This document shows positions 24,754-34,629 of a stretch of 36,384 nt of DNA, one piece after another (positions within the stretch are counted from its first letter, which is position 1; the number at the start of each line of letters is the position of its first letter). Source of the DNA: an uncultured Bacteroidales bacterium. Its GTDB lineage: Bacteria; Bacteroidota; Bacteroidia; Bacteroidales; UBA932. Below the pieces are notes generated by a model. It had not been told where the DNA came from and did no database searches. It saw only the letters and a list, made by a program, of their open reading frames with translations. The position numbers and the translations under genes are program-made. The stretch lies in NCBI GenBank assembly GCA_946187975.1, contig CAMHTE010000010.1, positions 1-36,384 on the forward strand, written 5' to 3'.

Positions 24754-26597
24754 ATTGTTCGGTTCAATTTGTATTTGTGGATGAGCGTGGCTATTTCGGG
24801 GTCAAGATTTCCCCTGTGCACATATGAGGGGTTCATATCACACGCATCCTGGTAACATCGGACGGCCTCGCCGTCCTCCCCTTTCCTTGAATGAATGATT
24901 GCCTTCATGTATTCCACCCCGGCAGACGGGGGCAGTTTCTGAAGGATTGCAAGGGCCGAAGCGTTGCGCCCGAGGGAGCAGTACGCAAGGGCCGTGTTCC
25001 AGTCGGCATAGGGAGCCAGCAGCGACAGGGCCTTTAGATAATTCCTGTCTTTGAGTTCCCGCACTCCAGCTGCATAGACCGTATCCGGTTCCGTAGTATG
25101 TACCGTATCCTTGACCATTCCCCTGCGGTGCAGGTAAAAATGGAAACTCACGGTGCGGAGCATTGGATACAGGCTTCGGCGGAGACGGGGATAGTATGCC
25201 TTGCAAGAGAGTTCGCGTTCCCTCGCGTCGAGATCGGAAAAGCGACGGACCGTCTGCCGGTAGTCTTCCTTGTCGGCCCGGGTCAGAAGACTGTCGCCAG
25301 CCACCAGCGCATCCAGAAGCGTCCAGTTTTCAGGGACGGCACGGGGACGTAGCTGCAGCGAACGGAAATGAGCGCACACAGCCTCGCTCCTCCGCCCGGC
25401 CAGGACCGAATTGGAACGGAAGGATCCCTCCGGCGAACAGGACGAAGTAACGATTACCGAATCCAGTTCGAATTCATCCTTCCCGACAACCTCCTCCACG
25501 TTCCTCTCGATCCTTTCCATTTCCCGGGTATTGTTTCCGAGCTCCAGGTCAAGCGCCCAGCTACCGGCAGCAAACTCCAGCCAGCAAAGGGAACTGGCCT
25601 CAACGCGCCTCTCCACCACACGTGTCAGGTATCGCGGTGTTTCGTCGGCAAGCGACGAGAGCGAACTCACATAGTAGGTAAGGCGTCCCGGTACCGGGAG
25701 CTCACACACCAGCCGGTCTTCGTCATAGACGCTTCCCCTCAACTCTATCTCCACCTTCCGGAGTCCGGACGGCACCGGCATGGTATGCACGTACGTGTAA
25801 CTGTAAGCCTCGCCGCCGTAGCGTATCACGGTGTCCAATCTCGAGCCTCCTGCATCCAGAGGCACCTTGACATAACGCCGAAAACGGTCCTTGTCCTGCC
25901 GTGCACGCCTGCTGTTGAGCCTTTTGCGGAAGTGGTCGGTATAGTGCTCCACCGCCTCGCGGCCGGTCACTCCGAAAGCCGATTCAAACTGCTCTTCGGT
26001 TACGAAAGTCGAGTCGTTTCGGAAAGCGTACACCTCAGCGAAATTGCGCTTGAGGAATATCTCCAGATCGGCAACCTTCACGAACAGCGAGCTGTCCCGG
26101 ACTATGCTGTCCAGAAAACGCCTGTAGCGCTGATAACCGCGCAACTGGGCTTTGCGGTAACGTTCTCCTGTAAAGAAGACAGGAGCCAGGGCAAGGGAAT
26201 CTCCAAGTGCGTACAGCACCGGGGTCAACCGCACCTGCCATCGGCTCTCCGCCATTTCCGGCGGCAGGGTGATGTCGAACCTCAGATCGACCTTCCCCCC
26301 ACGTTCCGCCACATTCCTGAAGCTCGCCACCACCACGGAAGGGACGATTTCGTCATTCGCCACCATCTCCCCGTCCTCGTCCCGGACCGCCTTCATCAAC
26401 AGCATCTGGCGCCCCTGGGCGTCACTTACCATTACCGTATCCGCCGGACGGCTCTCCACCGAAAGCTCCTCCGGACGGATATCCTCCGTCAGGCTCAGGC
26501 CCGGCAGTACCCCGCCTCCCCGCACGTTCTCCCTCATTCTCATGTTGGAGCATGCAGCCGCGGCGAACACGGCAACGATAAGCAAACCCAGTCGCAT
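24750..26597 (-). CDS. OmpA-like and TPR-containing lipoprotein of the pilus operon (DUF3868-like N-terminus)
   Basis: The 615-residue lipoprotein has a lipobox Ala-Ala-Ala-Cys (Cys16). Residues about 45-150 contain SVVVASFRNVAERGGKVDLRF and LTPVLYALGDSLALAPVFFTG, which resemble the DUF3868 domain common in Bacteroides pilus loci (tentative). Residues about 379-407 hold an OmpA-like peptidoglycan-binding motif, SSCSPEGSFRSNSVLAGRR, with the SPEG and R-R signatures. Residues 512-592 form one or two TPR-like helical pairs (LKDRNYLKALSLLAPYADW, NTALAYCSLGRN). First gene of the pilus operon; its ATG is four bases after the ssb stop. The role is inferred: joining the pilus to peptidoglycan or the periplasm. 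Confidence 0.72.
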   Translation of the reverse strand: MRLGLLIVAVFAAAACSNMRMRENVRGGGVLPGLSLTEDIRPEELSVESRPADTVMVSDAQGRQMLLMKAVRDEDGEMVANDEIVPSVVVASFRNVAERGGKVDLRFDITLPPEMAESRWQVRLTPVLYALGDSLALAPVFFTGERYRKAQLRGYQRYRRFLDSIVRDSSLFVKVADLEIFLKRNFAEVYAFRNDSTFVTEEQFESAFGVTGREAVEHYTDHFRKRLNSRRARQDKDRFRRYVKVPLDAGGSRLDTVIRYGGEAYSYTYVHTMPVPSGLRKVEIELRGSVYDEDRLVCELPVPGRLTYYVSSLSSLADETPRYLTRVVERRVEASSLCWLEFAAGSWALDLELGNNTREMERIERNVEEVVGKDEFELDSVIVTSSCSPEGSFRSNSVLAGRRSEAVCAHFRSLQLRPRAVPENWTLLDALVAGDSLLTRADKEDYRQTVRRFSDLDARERELSCKAYYPRLRRSLYPMLRTVSFHFYLHRRGMVKDTVHTTEPDTVYAAGVRELKDRNYLKALSLLAPYADWNTALAYCSLGRNASALAILQKLPPSAGVEYMKAIIHSRKGEDGEAVRCYQDACDMNPSYVHRGNLDPEIATLIHKYKLNRTI

Positions 26598-26601
26598 GGT
26601 G

Positions 26602-26946
26602 CTACATCTCGACCGATAGCTGGTCGTCCTTGACAAACTCGATGCCCGTGGCCTGGATCTCGGTCACCGTTTTTTCGGCGCCGTCGTTATCTACGTACTT
26701 CTGGTACTTGATACGCCCACGCACATACAATTTGGAGCCTTTGGTAATCTTGTCCAGCCCGCTCAAATTCTGTCCCTCCCAAGCCACTATATTGTGCCAC
26801 TGGGTTTCTATTACCGGAGCGTTGCTGCGATCGGTATAAGCCATGCTTGTCGCCAGGGAGAACCTGGCCATCTGTTTTCCGGAAAAGTTCTGGAGCCGGA
26901 CGGTTCCGACCATACCCCTCAATTCCACTTTGTTAAGTTGTTCCAT
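26602..26946 (-). CDS. ssb: Short single-stranded DNA-binding protein without acidic tip
   Basis: The 114-residue OB-fold protein opens with MEQLNKVELRGMVGTVRL and carries FSLATSMAYTD, WHNIVAWEGQ and KGSKLYVRGRIKYQKY, the core strands and aromatic contacts of SSB. It ends DDQLSVEM, with no glycine-rich linker and no DDDIPF-type tip, which in other bacteria recruits repair and replication partners. Short forms with this C-terminus are known to me from Bacteroidales, so this may be the phylum's second SSB rather than the replicative one. It is the first gene of the transcript that continues into the pilus operon. Confidence 0.9.
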   Translation of the reverse strand: MEQLNKVELRGMVGTVRLQNFSGKQMARFSLATSMAYTDRSNAPVIETQWHNIVAWEGQNLSGLDKITKGSKLYVRGRIKYQKYVDNDGAEKTVTEIQATGIEFVKDDQLSVEM

Positions 26947-27004
26947 CTTAGTTTAAGTTAATTGTTATGTCGGCCTCCGGGCCGCGCGGTCCCGTTGCCG
27001 TATG

Positions 27005-27035
27005 CAAAGGAATGGCGTCCTCAGCTATCCTCCAA
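27005..27035 (-). promoter_or_regulatory. Promoter of ssb and the pilus operon (TTGG, 19-base spacer, TTCCTTTG)
   Basis: On the minus strand a -33-like TTGG (27032-27035) is followed after 19 bases by TTCCTTTG (27005-27012), one mismatch from TAnnTTTG. The leader of about 50 bases contains a small G+C-rich hairpin (CGGCC, TCCG loop, GGCCG; 26971-26984). No other promoter was seen before the pilus genes. Confidence 0.45.
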
Positions 27036-27190
27036 GGAACATTCAAAAACATTCGTCATTTTTTTTACGTTTCCGCACGCATTGTTTTTTAACCAGCATT
27101 CGAAAACTTAAAACTTGCATTTGTTTTTTACATTTCCTTGGTCATACCGGAATGCTTTGCCATATTGGCCCGTCAATAAAAGAAGTAAAG

Positions 27191-27559
27191 ATGGAATTTG
27201 AGGAGCAACGCAAGTGCCTGCAATGCGGAAAGGAGTTCTCGGGCAGGCCGGACAAGGTTTTTTGCTGTCCAGAATGCAAGACACGGTACCACAACATCCG
27301 GGAAGCCCGTGAACGGAGGTGCCGTTCACGGATACTTACGGCGATAACACGCAACTACAGGATACTACGCAACCTGGCCGAAGCGGGCCATACCCGCGCG
27401 GACATGATGATTCTGCAGGGCCTGGGATTCAAACCGGCATACGTCACCGGACACAGGCGCCTTCGTGGCAGCCACGACGAATACTGGTGCTACGACATAT
27501 GCTATTATAAAACAGAGACCCGCCTGTTTAACATCAGACGGGTCTCGGAATTGCAGTAA
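27191..27559 (+). CDS. Small zinc-ribbon protein of a Bacteroidetes family
   Basis: The 122-residue protein has a Cys cluster near its N-terminus, CLQCGKEFSG (Cys9, Cys12) followed by FCCPECKTRYHN (Cys25/26, Cys29), typical of a treble-clef zinc ribbon. The middle is basic and helical (RERRCRSRILTAITRNYRIL), and the C-terminal half contains a LGFKPAYVTG motif and YWCYDICYYKT. A Bacteroidetes-wide uncharacterised family with this layout is known to me; the basic helix suggests nucleic-acid binding. The frame is open upstream to 27002, but that part has no protein-like character and the ATG at 27191 is preceded by AAGTAAAG. The 3' end holds the secA-bactofilin terminator stem. Confidence 0.75.
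   Translation: MEFEEQRKCLQCGKEFSGRPDKVFCCPECKTRYHNIREARERRCRSRILTAITRNYRILRNLAEAGHTRADMMILQGLGFKPAYVTGHRRLRGSHDEYWCYDICYYKTETRLFNIRRVSELQ
27515..27546 (-). terminator. Probable terminator of secA-bactofilin, inside the zinc-ribbon gene
   Basis: Arms GAGACCCG (27515-27522) and CGGGTCTC (27539-27546) close a hairpin extended by CTG/CAG, with an 8-base loop. Read on the minus strand it is 24 bases past the bactofilin stop and is followed by TGTTTTATAAT. In the plus direction the flank lacks a T run. Confidence 0.55.
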
Positions 27560-27570
27560 ATGGGATACTT

Positions 27571-27990
27571 CTACTCGCCGGAGGGAACCGGAGTGGTCAC
27601 CACGTCCTTTACGAATTTGTCGAAGTCTTCCTCGGTAATCATCTGGCAGGTGCCGTTGATCTGTGCGCCCATTTCCACCTGGAACCTGCGCACGTGGATG
27701 CTTCCGTTGACGGAGGCGGATTCCTTGAGAGAGAAGGTGTCCTTTACGTAAACGTCACCTTCCATGCGACCCCAAAGGTCAACCTGGCTGCAAAGCAGCG
27801 CTCCGGTAACCGCGGCCTGCTCTCCGACCACTACCTTGCCCTTCGAATAAACCTTTCCTTCAACCGTTCCGTCGATACGGATATCGGTAAGGGAAGAAAC
27901 CTCCCCCTTGATGATGGTGCCCGCTGAGATGTGGCTTACGTCGTTCACATCAACGATGGGCTCTTCGTTCTTAGTTGCCATATTCATCAT
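27571..27990 (-). CDS. Bactofilin-type polymer-forming cytoskeletal protein
   Basis: The 139-residue protein has the bactofilin core: HISAGTIIKGEVSSLTDIRIDG, then parallel beta-roll repeats (GTVEGKVYSKGKVVVG, LLCSQVDLWGRMEGDVYVKD, SASVNGSIHV). Bactofilins self-assemble into non-nucleotide filaments that scaffold cell-shape, division and sometimes export proteins at the inner membrane. Three ATGs (27990, 27987, 27981) are possible starts; the first is used. It lies 18 bases downstream of secA on the same strand and is probably co-transcribed, followed by a shared terminator. Confidence 0.92.
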   Translation of the reverse strand: MMNMATKNEEPIVDVNDVSHISAGTIIKGEVSSLTDIRIDGTVEGKVYSKGKVVVGEQAAVTGALLCSQVDLWGRMEGDVYVKDTFSLKESASVNGSIHVRRFQVEMGAQINGTCQMITEEDFDKFVKDVVTTPVPSGE

Positions 27991-28008
27991 ATATTATATT
28001 ATTGATTT

Positions 28009-31281
<3,273 letters not shown>

Positions 31282-31303
31282 ATGATAATCTATGTATAGT
31301 CTG

Positions 31304-31333
31304 CAAATTTAACCAATAATTGGCTATTACAAA
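31304..31333 (-). promoter_or_regulatory. Promoter of secA (TTTG, 18-base spacer, TAAATTTG)
   Basis: On the minus strand TTTG (31330-31333) is followed after 18 bases by TAAATTTG (31304-31311), an exact -7 consensus match, 22 bases before the secA ATG. It interleaves with the tRNA-Gly promoter on the other strand. Confidence 0.65.
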
Positions 31334-31350
31334 AATTTTGCCTATGTTTG
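31320..31350 (+). promoter_or_regulatory. Promoter of tRNA-Gly (TTGG, 19-base spacer, TATGTTTG)
   Basis: TTGG (31320-31323), 19 bases, then TATGTTTG (31343-31350), an exact -7 match 13 bases before the tRNA. It overlaps the -33 region of the divergent secA promoter. Confidence 0.65.
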
Positions 31351-31363
31351 CAGTCCCATTGCC

Positions 31364-31434
31364 GCAGGATTAGCACATCGGTAGTGCATTGGCTTCCCAA
31401 GCCAAGGAGGAGGGTTCGACTCCCTTATCCTGCT
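31364..31434 (+). tRNA. tRNA-Gly (anticodon CCC)
   Basis: The 71-nt cloverleaf is complete: acceptor GCAGGAT/ATCCTGC with discriminator T, D stem GCAC/GTGC, anticodon stem TTGGC/GCCAA around loop TTCCCAA, and T stem GAGGG/CCCTT around TTCGACT. The anticodon is CCC, decoding GGG glycine codons; U73 is a glycine identity element. CCA is not encoded. A bidirectional terminator follows after four bases. Confidence 0.95.
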
Positions 31435-31438
31435 CAAA

Positions 31439-31472
31439 AAAGGCGGTGACCAGGATGCTGGCCACCGCCTTT
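31439..31472. terminator. Bidirectional intrinsic terminator between tRNA-Gly and the M16 gene
   Basis: A 10-bp arm pair AAAGGCGGTG / CACCGCCTTT, one single-base bulge on each side, then CCAG/CTGG around a GATG loop. On the plus strand it is followed by TTTATTTAATT after the tRNA; on the minus strand it is followed by a T run after the M16 peptidase stop, 24 bases downstream. It probably ends both transcripts. Confidence 0.8.
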
Positions 31473-31495
31473 ATTTAATTCCGGGGTACCGGATT

Positions 31496-34399
31496 CTAGT
31501 ATCCGAACACTTCTTCGAGAGGTACGACCTGCACGGGGCCGAGGGTCTTGAGGAAGGCCTGGTCGAGGTCGGCGGGATTGCCGAGAAGCGAGTAGGTGTA
31601 CTTGCGTCCGGCCACCCACTCCTGCTGCACGGCCTTTACATCCTCGAGCGTCATATTGCAGATAGCTTCAAAGTCGGCCTTGTCGGTGGGCTCGTCGAGT
31701 CCGAGGCGACGGCAGTTCCTGTAGAGATTCAGCACTTCTGCACCGGTCACACGGCGGGTGCGCATGCGGGAAATGATACCTTCCTTCGCTATCGCGAACG
31801 CAGCCTCCGACTCGGGCATCTCCTCGATTATCTCGCGGAAGCCGTTGTAAGCACTCTGAAGCTTGTCGTTCTGACTGGCTATGAAGGCGAAGAAGATATA
31901 GTCGTTCTGGAGGTTGGAAGGTTCGCGAAGGATGGCGGTGGCACTGTAGGCCAGGCCGCGGGCTTCGCGCATCTCCTGGAAGACTATGCTGTTCATTCCG
32001 CCCCCGAAATACTCGTTATAGAGGGAGATTCCGGGCTTGGCGGCAGCATCGAACTTGCGGTCTATGCCAGTGTACTGCAGATAATAGAACTGCTTGGAGT
32101 CGTAGGGAGCTATGATTACCTTGGATTCCTCAACGGGGAGAGTTGCGCTGTACTTCTCCTCGAGCACCTCGGGATTCTCACCTATGATGTGATACTTCTT
32201 GAGGTCTGCCTTGACAGCACCTTCACTCTTGGGACCGTAATAAAGGATCTCGTGACCCTTGCCGGCCAGGTCGCGTACAGCGGCAAGCAGGGCTTCGGAA
32301 CTCAGGGCTGCAACTTCCTCGTTGGTGGGGGTGATGCTGCGTACGAACTCGGGGCCATAGAAAGTGTAGGTCTGAAGGGCGGTGAAGCAAGCGCGCTGGT
32401 TGGCCTTGGCCATGAAGCGGGCCTTGAACACGTCGTTCTTGTAGTTGGCGAGGACGGCTTCGTCCGGAACTGCGTTGTAAAGGAGATGCTCGACTATGCC
32501 GAGAGCCTCGGGCAGATTCTCGCTGAGGCCGCTCACGCTGAGTACTGAATTGTGATCGTCGGCATGTACGCTGAACTCGCAGGCCAGGTCGTACATCTTC
32601 TTTGCAATCTCTTCCCTGCTCATCTCGGGAGTGCCGAGGTAAGGCAGATACTCGAAGGCGTATTCAAGGGTGGGATCGTCCTGGGCGCCACGGTTGTAGA
32701 TGAACTGCAGGCTGGCGATCTCGTTGGTCTCATTCTTCTTGTAGAGCACGTCGACACCGTCGCTGAGGCTGAACTTCTTCATATCCTTGCCGAAGTTCAC
32801 GAACACAGGCTCGATGGGCTTAACCTCGCTGGCGCTGATCTCCTCGAGGAAGGCGCTGCGCTTGTCGCGGTTGGTTGCGATGGGGGTGATGGCGGGAGCC
32901 TCGATCTTCTTCTGTTTGGTATCGATGCCCTGGCGCTTGTACACTACGGCATAGCTGTTTTCGCCCAGATACTCGTTGGCGAAGTCGATAACGTCCTGCT
33001 TGGTCACCTTGCTGTAACGCTCTATGTCGAGGGCGGCATCCTTCCAGTCGATGCCGGCGATGAAAGCGTTCACGAAAGCGTGGGCACGGGCGCGGTTGCT
33101 CTCGAGTTCCTTCATCTTCTGAAGACGTATGTTGTTGATGGTGGCACTGATAAGCTCTTCGTCAAAGTCGCCGGAACGGAGTTTTGCAATCTCTTCGAGG
33201 GCAAGGTCGCGCACCTCTTCAAGGGTCTGTCCCTGAGTGGGATATCCCATGGCGAGGAAGAAGCTGTAATCGGGCTGGGTGTTAACTCCCGCTCCGACGT
33301 ACAGGGCCTTCTGCTGCTGGTTGATATCGAGGTCGATGAGTCCGGCCTGGCCGTTGCTGAGGATGCTGCCGGCAATCTCGGAAACAGCCGTTGTCTTGAG
33401 GTCGGTCTCGCCGGGAAGACGCCATCCCATGGCTACCATTTCGGATTCAAGACCAATGACTTCCTTTACTACAGGCTCCACAATGGGCTCCTCGGGCTCG
33501 TACTCAAGCTTGGGGATGTCCGGATTGGGCTCCCAGTCACCGAAGTACTTCTCGATGGTCTTCACCATCTCCTTGGGATTGAAGTCACCCGAGACGCAGA
33601 TCGCCACGTTGTTGGGACGGTAGTAGGTATTGAAGGTCCTCTTGATGTTGGTGATCGAAGGGTTCTTGAGCTGTTCCTGGGTCCCCAGCACTGTCTGGGT
33701 ACCGTAGGGGTGATGAGGGAAGAGGGCGGAGAAAATAGCCTCCCAGAGCTTGCGGCTGTCGTTGGTGAGGCTCATGTTGTACTCCTCGTACACAGCCTCG
33801 AGCTCGGTGTGGAAACCGCGGATGACGCTGTTGCGGAAGCGGTCGGCCTGGATCTTCGCCCAGTTATCGATCTGGTTGGAAGGAATGTCCTCAGTATAGA
33901 CGGTCTCGTCGTAGGAAGTCCAGGCATTGGTTCCGCGGGCACCGATCATGCTCATCATCTTGTCGTACTCGTTGGGGATGGCAATCTGGGATGCCAGATA
34001 GCTCACGGAGTCGATCTTCTGGTAGAAGAGCTTGCGGGCGGCGGGATCGGTGATGGTGCGGTACTCCTCATAGAGTTCCTCTATCTTGTCGAGATAGGGC
34101 TTTTCGGCCGCATAGTCCTGGGTGCCGAAGTTCTCGGTGCCCTTGAACATGAGATGCTCGAAGTAATGGGCGAGGCCGGTGGTCTCCTTGGGGTCGTTCT
34201 TTCCACCTACGCGCACTGCGATGTAGGTCTGGATGCGGGGCTCTTCCTTGTTGACGGTCATATAGACCTTGAGCCCGTTGTCCAGGGTGTAGATCTTGGA
34301 TTTCATGGGGTCTCCGGAAACGGTTTCATATTTTCCGCAACCGGAGATGCCGGCAGCCACCATGGCCACCAGGCAGAATTTGATTAATTGTTTAAGCAT
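31496..34399 (-). CDS. M16-family zinc peptidase lipoprotein, two-domain
   Basis: The 967-residue lipoprotein has a lipobox Ile-Ser-Gly-Cys (Cys21). The N-terminal half carries the inverted zinc motif H-x2-E-H in HYFEHLMFKG (His78, Glu81, His82) with a downstream Glu in ELEAVYEEYNM, typical of active insulinase/pitrilysin subunits. The second half, from about residue 530, repeats the fold without the motif and carries the R/Y-type GGGMNSIVFQEMREARGLAYS. Both halves in one chain form a closed clamshell that degrades peptides. Lipid attachment places it in the periplasm or at the cell surface. It has its own TATCTTTG promoter box at 34438-34445. Confidence 0.95.
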   Translation of the reverse strand: MLKQLIKFCLVAMVAAGISGCGKYETVSGDPMKSKIYTLDNGLKVYMTVNKEEPRIQTYIAVRVGGKNDPKETTGLAHYFEHLMFKGTENFGTQDYAAEKPYLDKIEELYEEYRTITDPAARKLFYQKIDSVSYLASQIAIPNEYDKMMSMIGARGTNAWTSYDETVYTEDIPSNQIDNWAKIQADRFRNSVIRGFHTELEAVYEEYNMSLTNDSRKLWEAIFSALFPHHPYGTQTVLGTQEQLKNPSITNIKRTFNTYYRPNNVAICVSGDFNPKEMVKTIEKYFGDWEPNPDIPKLEYEPEEPIVEPVVKEVIGLESEMVAMGWRLPGETDLKTTAVSEIAGSILSNGQAGLIDLDINQQQKALYVGAGVNTQPDYSFFLAMGYPTQGQTLEEVRDLALEEIAKLRSGDFDEELISATINNIRLQKMKELESNRARAHAFVNAFIAGIDWKDAALDIERYSKVTKQDVIDFANEYLGENSYAVVYKRQGIDTKQKKIEAPAITPIATNRDKRSAFLEEISASEVKPIEPVFVNFGKDMKKFSLSDGVDVLYKKNETNEIASLQFIYNRGAQDDPTLEYAFEYLPYLGTPEMSREEIAKKMYDLACEFSVHADDHNSVLSVSGLSENLPEALGIVEHLLYNAVPDEAVLANYKNDVFKARFMAKANQRACFTALQTYTFYGPEFVRSITPTNEEVAALSSEALLAAVRDLAGKGHEILYYGPKSEGAVKADLKKYHIIGENPEVLEEKYSATLPVEESKVIIAPYDSKQFYYLQYTGIDRKFDAAAKPGISLYNEYFGGGMNSIVFQEMREARGLAYSATAILREPSNLQNDYIFFAFIASQNDKLQSAYNGFREIIEEMPESEAAFAIAKEGIISRMRTRRVTGAEVLNLYRNCRRLGLDEPTDKADFEAICNMTLEDVKAVQQEWVAGRKYTYSLLGNPADLDQAFLKTLGPVQVVPLEEVFGY

Positions 34400-34437
34400 A
34401 TTGGCTTGGGTAAAAATTCAAAAAGGTAAAATTTTCA

Positions 34438-34445
34438 CAAAGATA
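34438..34445 (-). promoter_or_regulatory. -7 promoter box (TATCTTTG) of the M16 peptidase gene
   Basis: An exact TAnnTTTG match on the minus strand, 38 bases before the ATG at 34399, giving a conventional leader of about 32 bases. No clear TTTG box at the -33 distance. Confidence 0.5.
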
Positions 34446-34468
34446 ATTCTTTATTCCATAATTTTTTA

Positions 34469-34554
34469 TACATTTGCGATGAAGTTTTTCATAGTTTAAG
34501 TTTAGGTTAAGTAGCGGGGAACTCGCAGGGATGCGGGTCCCCGTGAAGTTTTTT
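34469..34554 (+). ncRNA. Candidate short transcript or leader: TACATTTG box, six-codon frame, hairpin, T run
   Basis: TACATTTG (34469-34476) fits the -7 consensus. Two bases on, a six-codon frame ATG...TAA (34479-34499, Met-Lys-Phe-Phe-Ile-Val) begins. Then a stem of CGGGGA/TCCCCG plus inner CTCGCA/TGCGGG around a GGGA loop (34515-34543), followed after five bases by a T6 run (34549-34554). A transcript of about 75 nt would end there, ahead of the next gene's own promoter. It could be a small RNA, an attenuator or chance; the spacer before the T run weakens the terminator. Confidence 0.3.
34515..34554 (+). terminator. Hairpin with downstream T run in the M16/DUF4493 intergenic region
   Basis: Outer stem CGGGGA/TCCCCG and inner CTCGCA/TGCGGG with one bulged A and a 4-base loop; T6 at 34549-34554 after a 5-base spacer. 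It lies between two plus-strand promoter candidates and points toward the lipoprotein gene. Confidence 0.4.
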
Positions 34555-34572
34555 ATCGGAAACTATTTTTCT

Positions 34573-34611
34573 GTTTTTGAACTTTTTTTACGTTTCCCCT
34601 GCCCACCTTTG
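34573..34611 (+). promoter_or_regulatory. Extended promoter of the DUF4493-like gene (25-base block plus CACCTTTG)
   Basis: The block at 34573-34597 begins GTTTTTGAA, continues with a T run and ends ACGTTTCC; six bases later comes CACCTTTG (34604-34611), a partial -7 match. It is nearly identical to the promoter block at 13395-13433. The ATG at 34630 follows 18 bases later, the same distance as at the other site. Confidence 0.5.
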
Positions 34612-34629
34612 CACAAAAAAGCTCGAACT

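Noticed and set aside
26971..26984. G+C-rich hairpin in the ssb leader as a riboswitch
   Set aside because: A single 5-bp stem with a 4-base loop; no conserved riboswitch layout seen.
32552..34387. A 611-codon open frame antisense to the M16 peptidase gene
   Set aside because: Shadow of a real gene, with no recognisable domain and repetitive Leu/Val/Gly/Glu composition.
34479..34499. The six-codon frame Met-Lys-Phe-Phe-Ile-Val as a real peptide gene
   Set aside because: Too short to judge and starts two bases after the -7 box, where it may not even be transcribed. Kept only as a part of the candidate short RNA.
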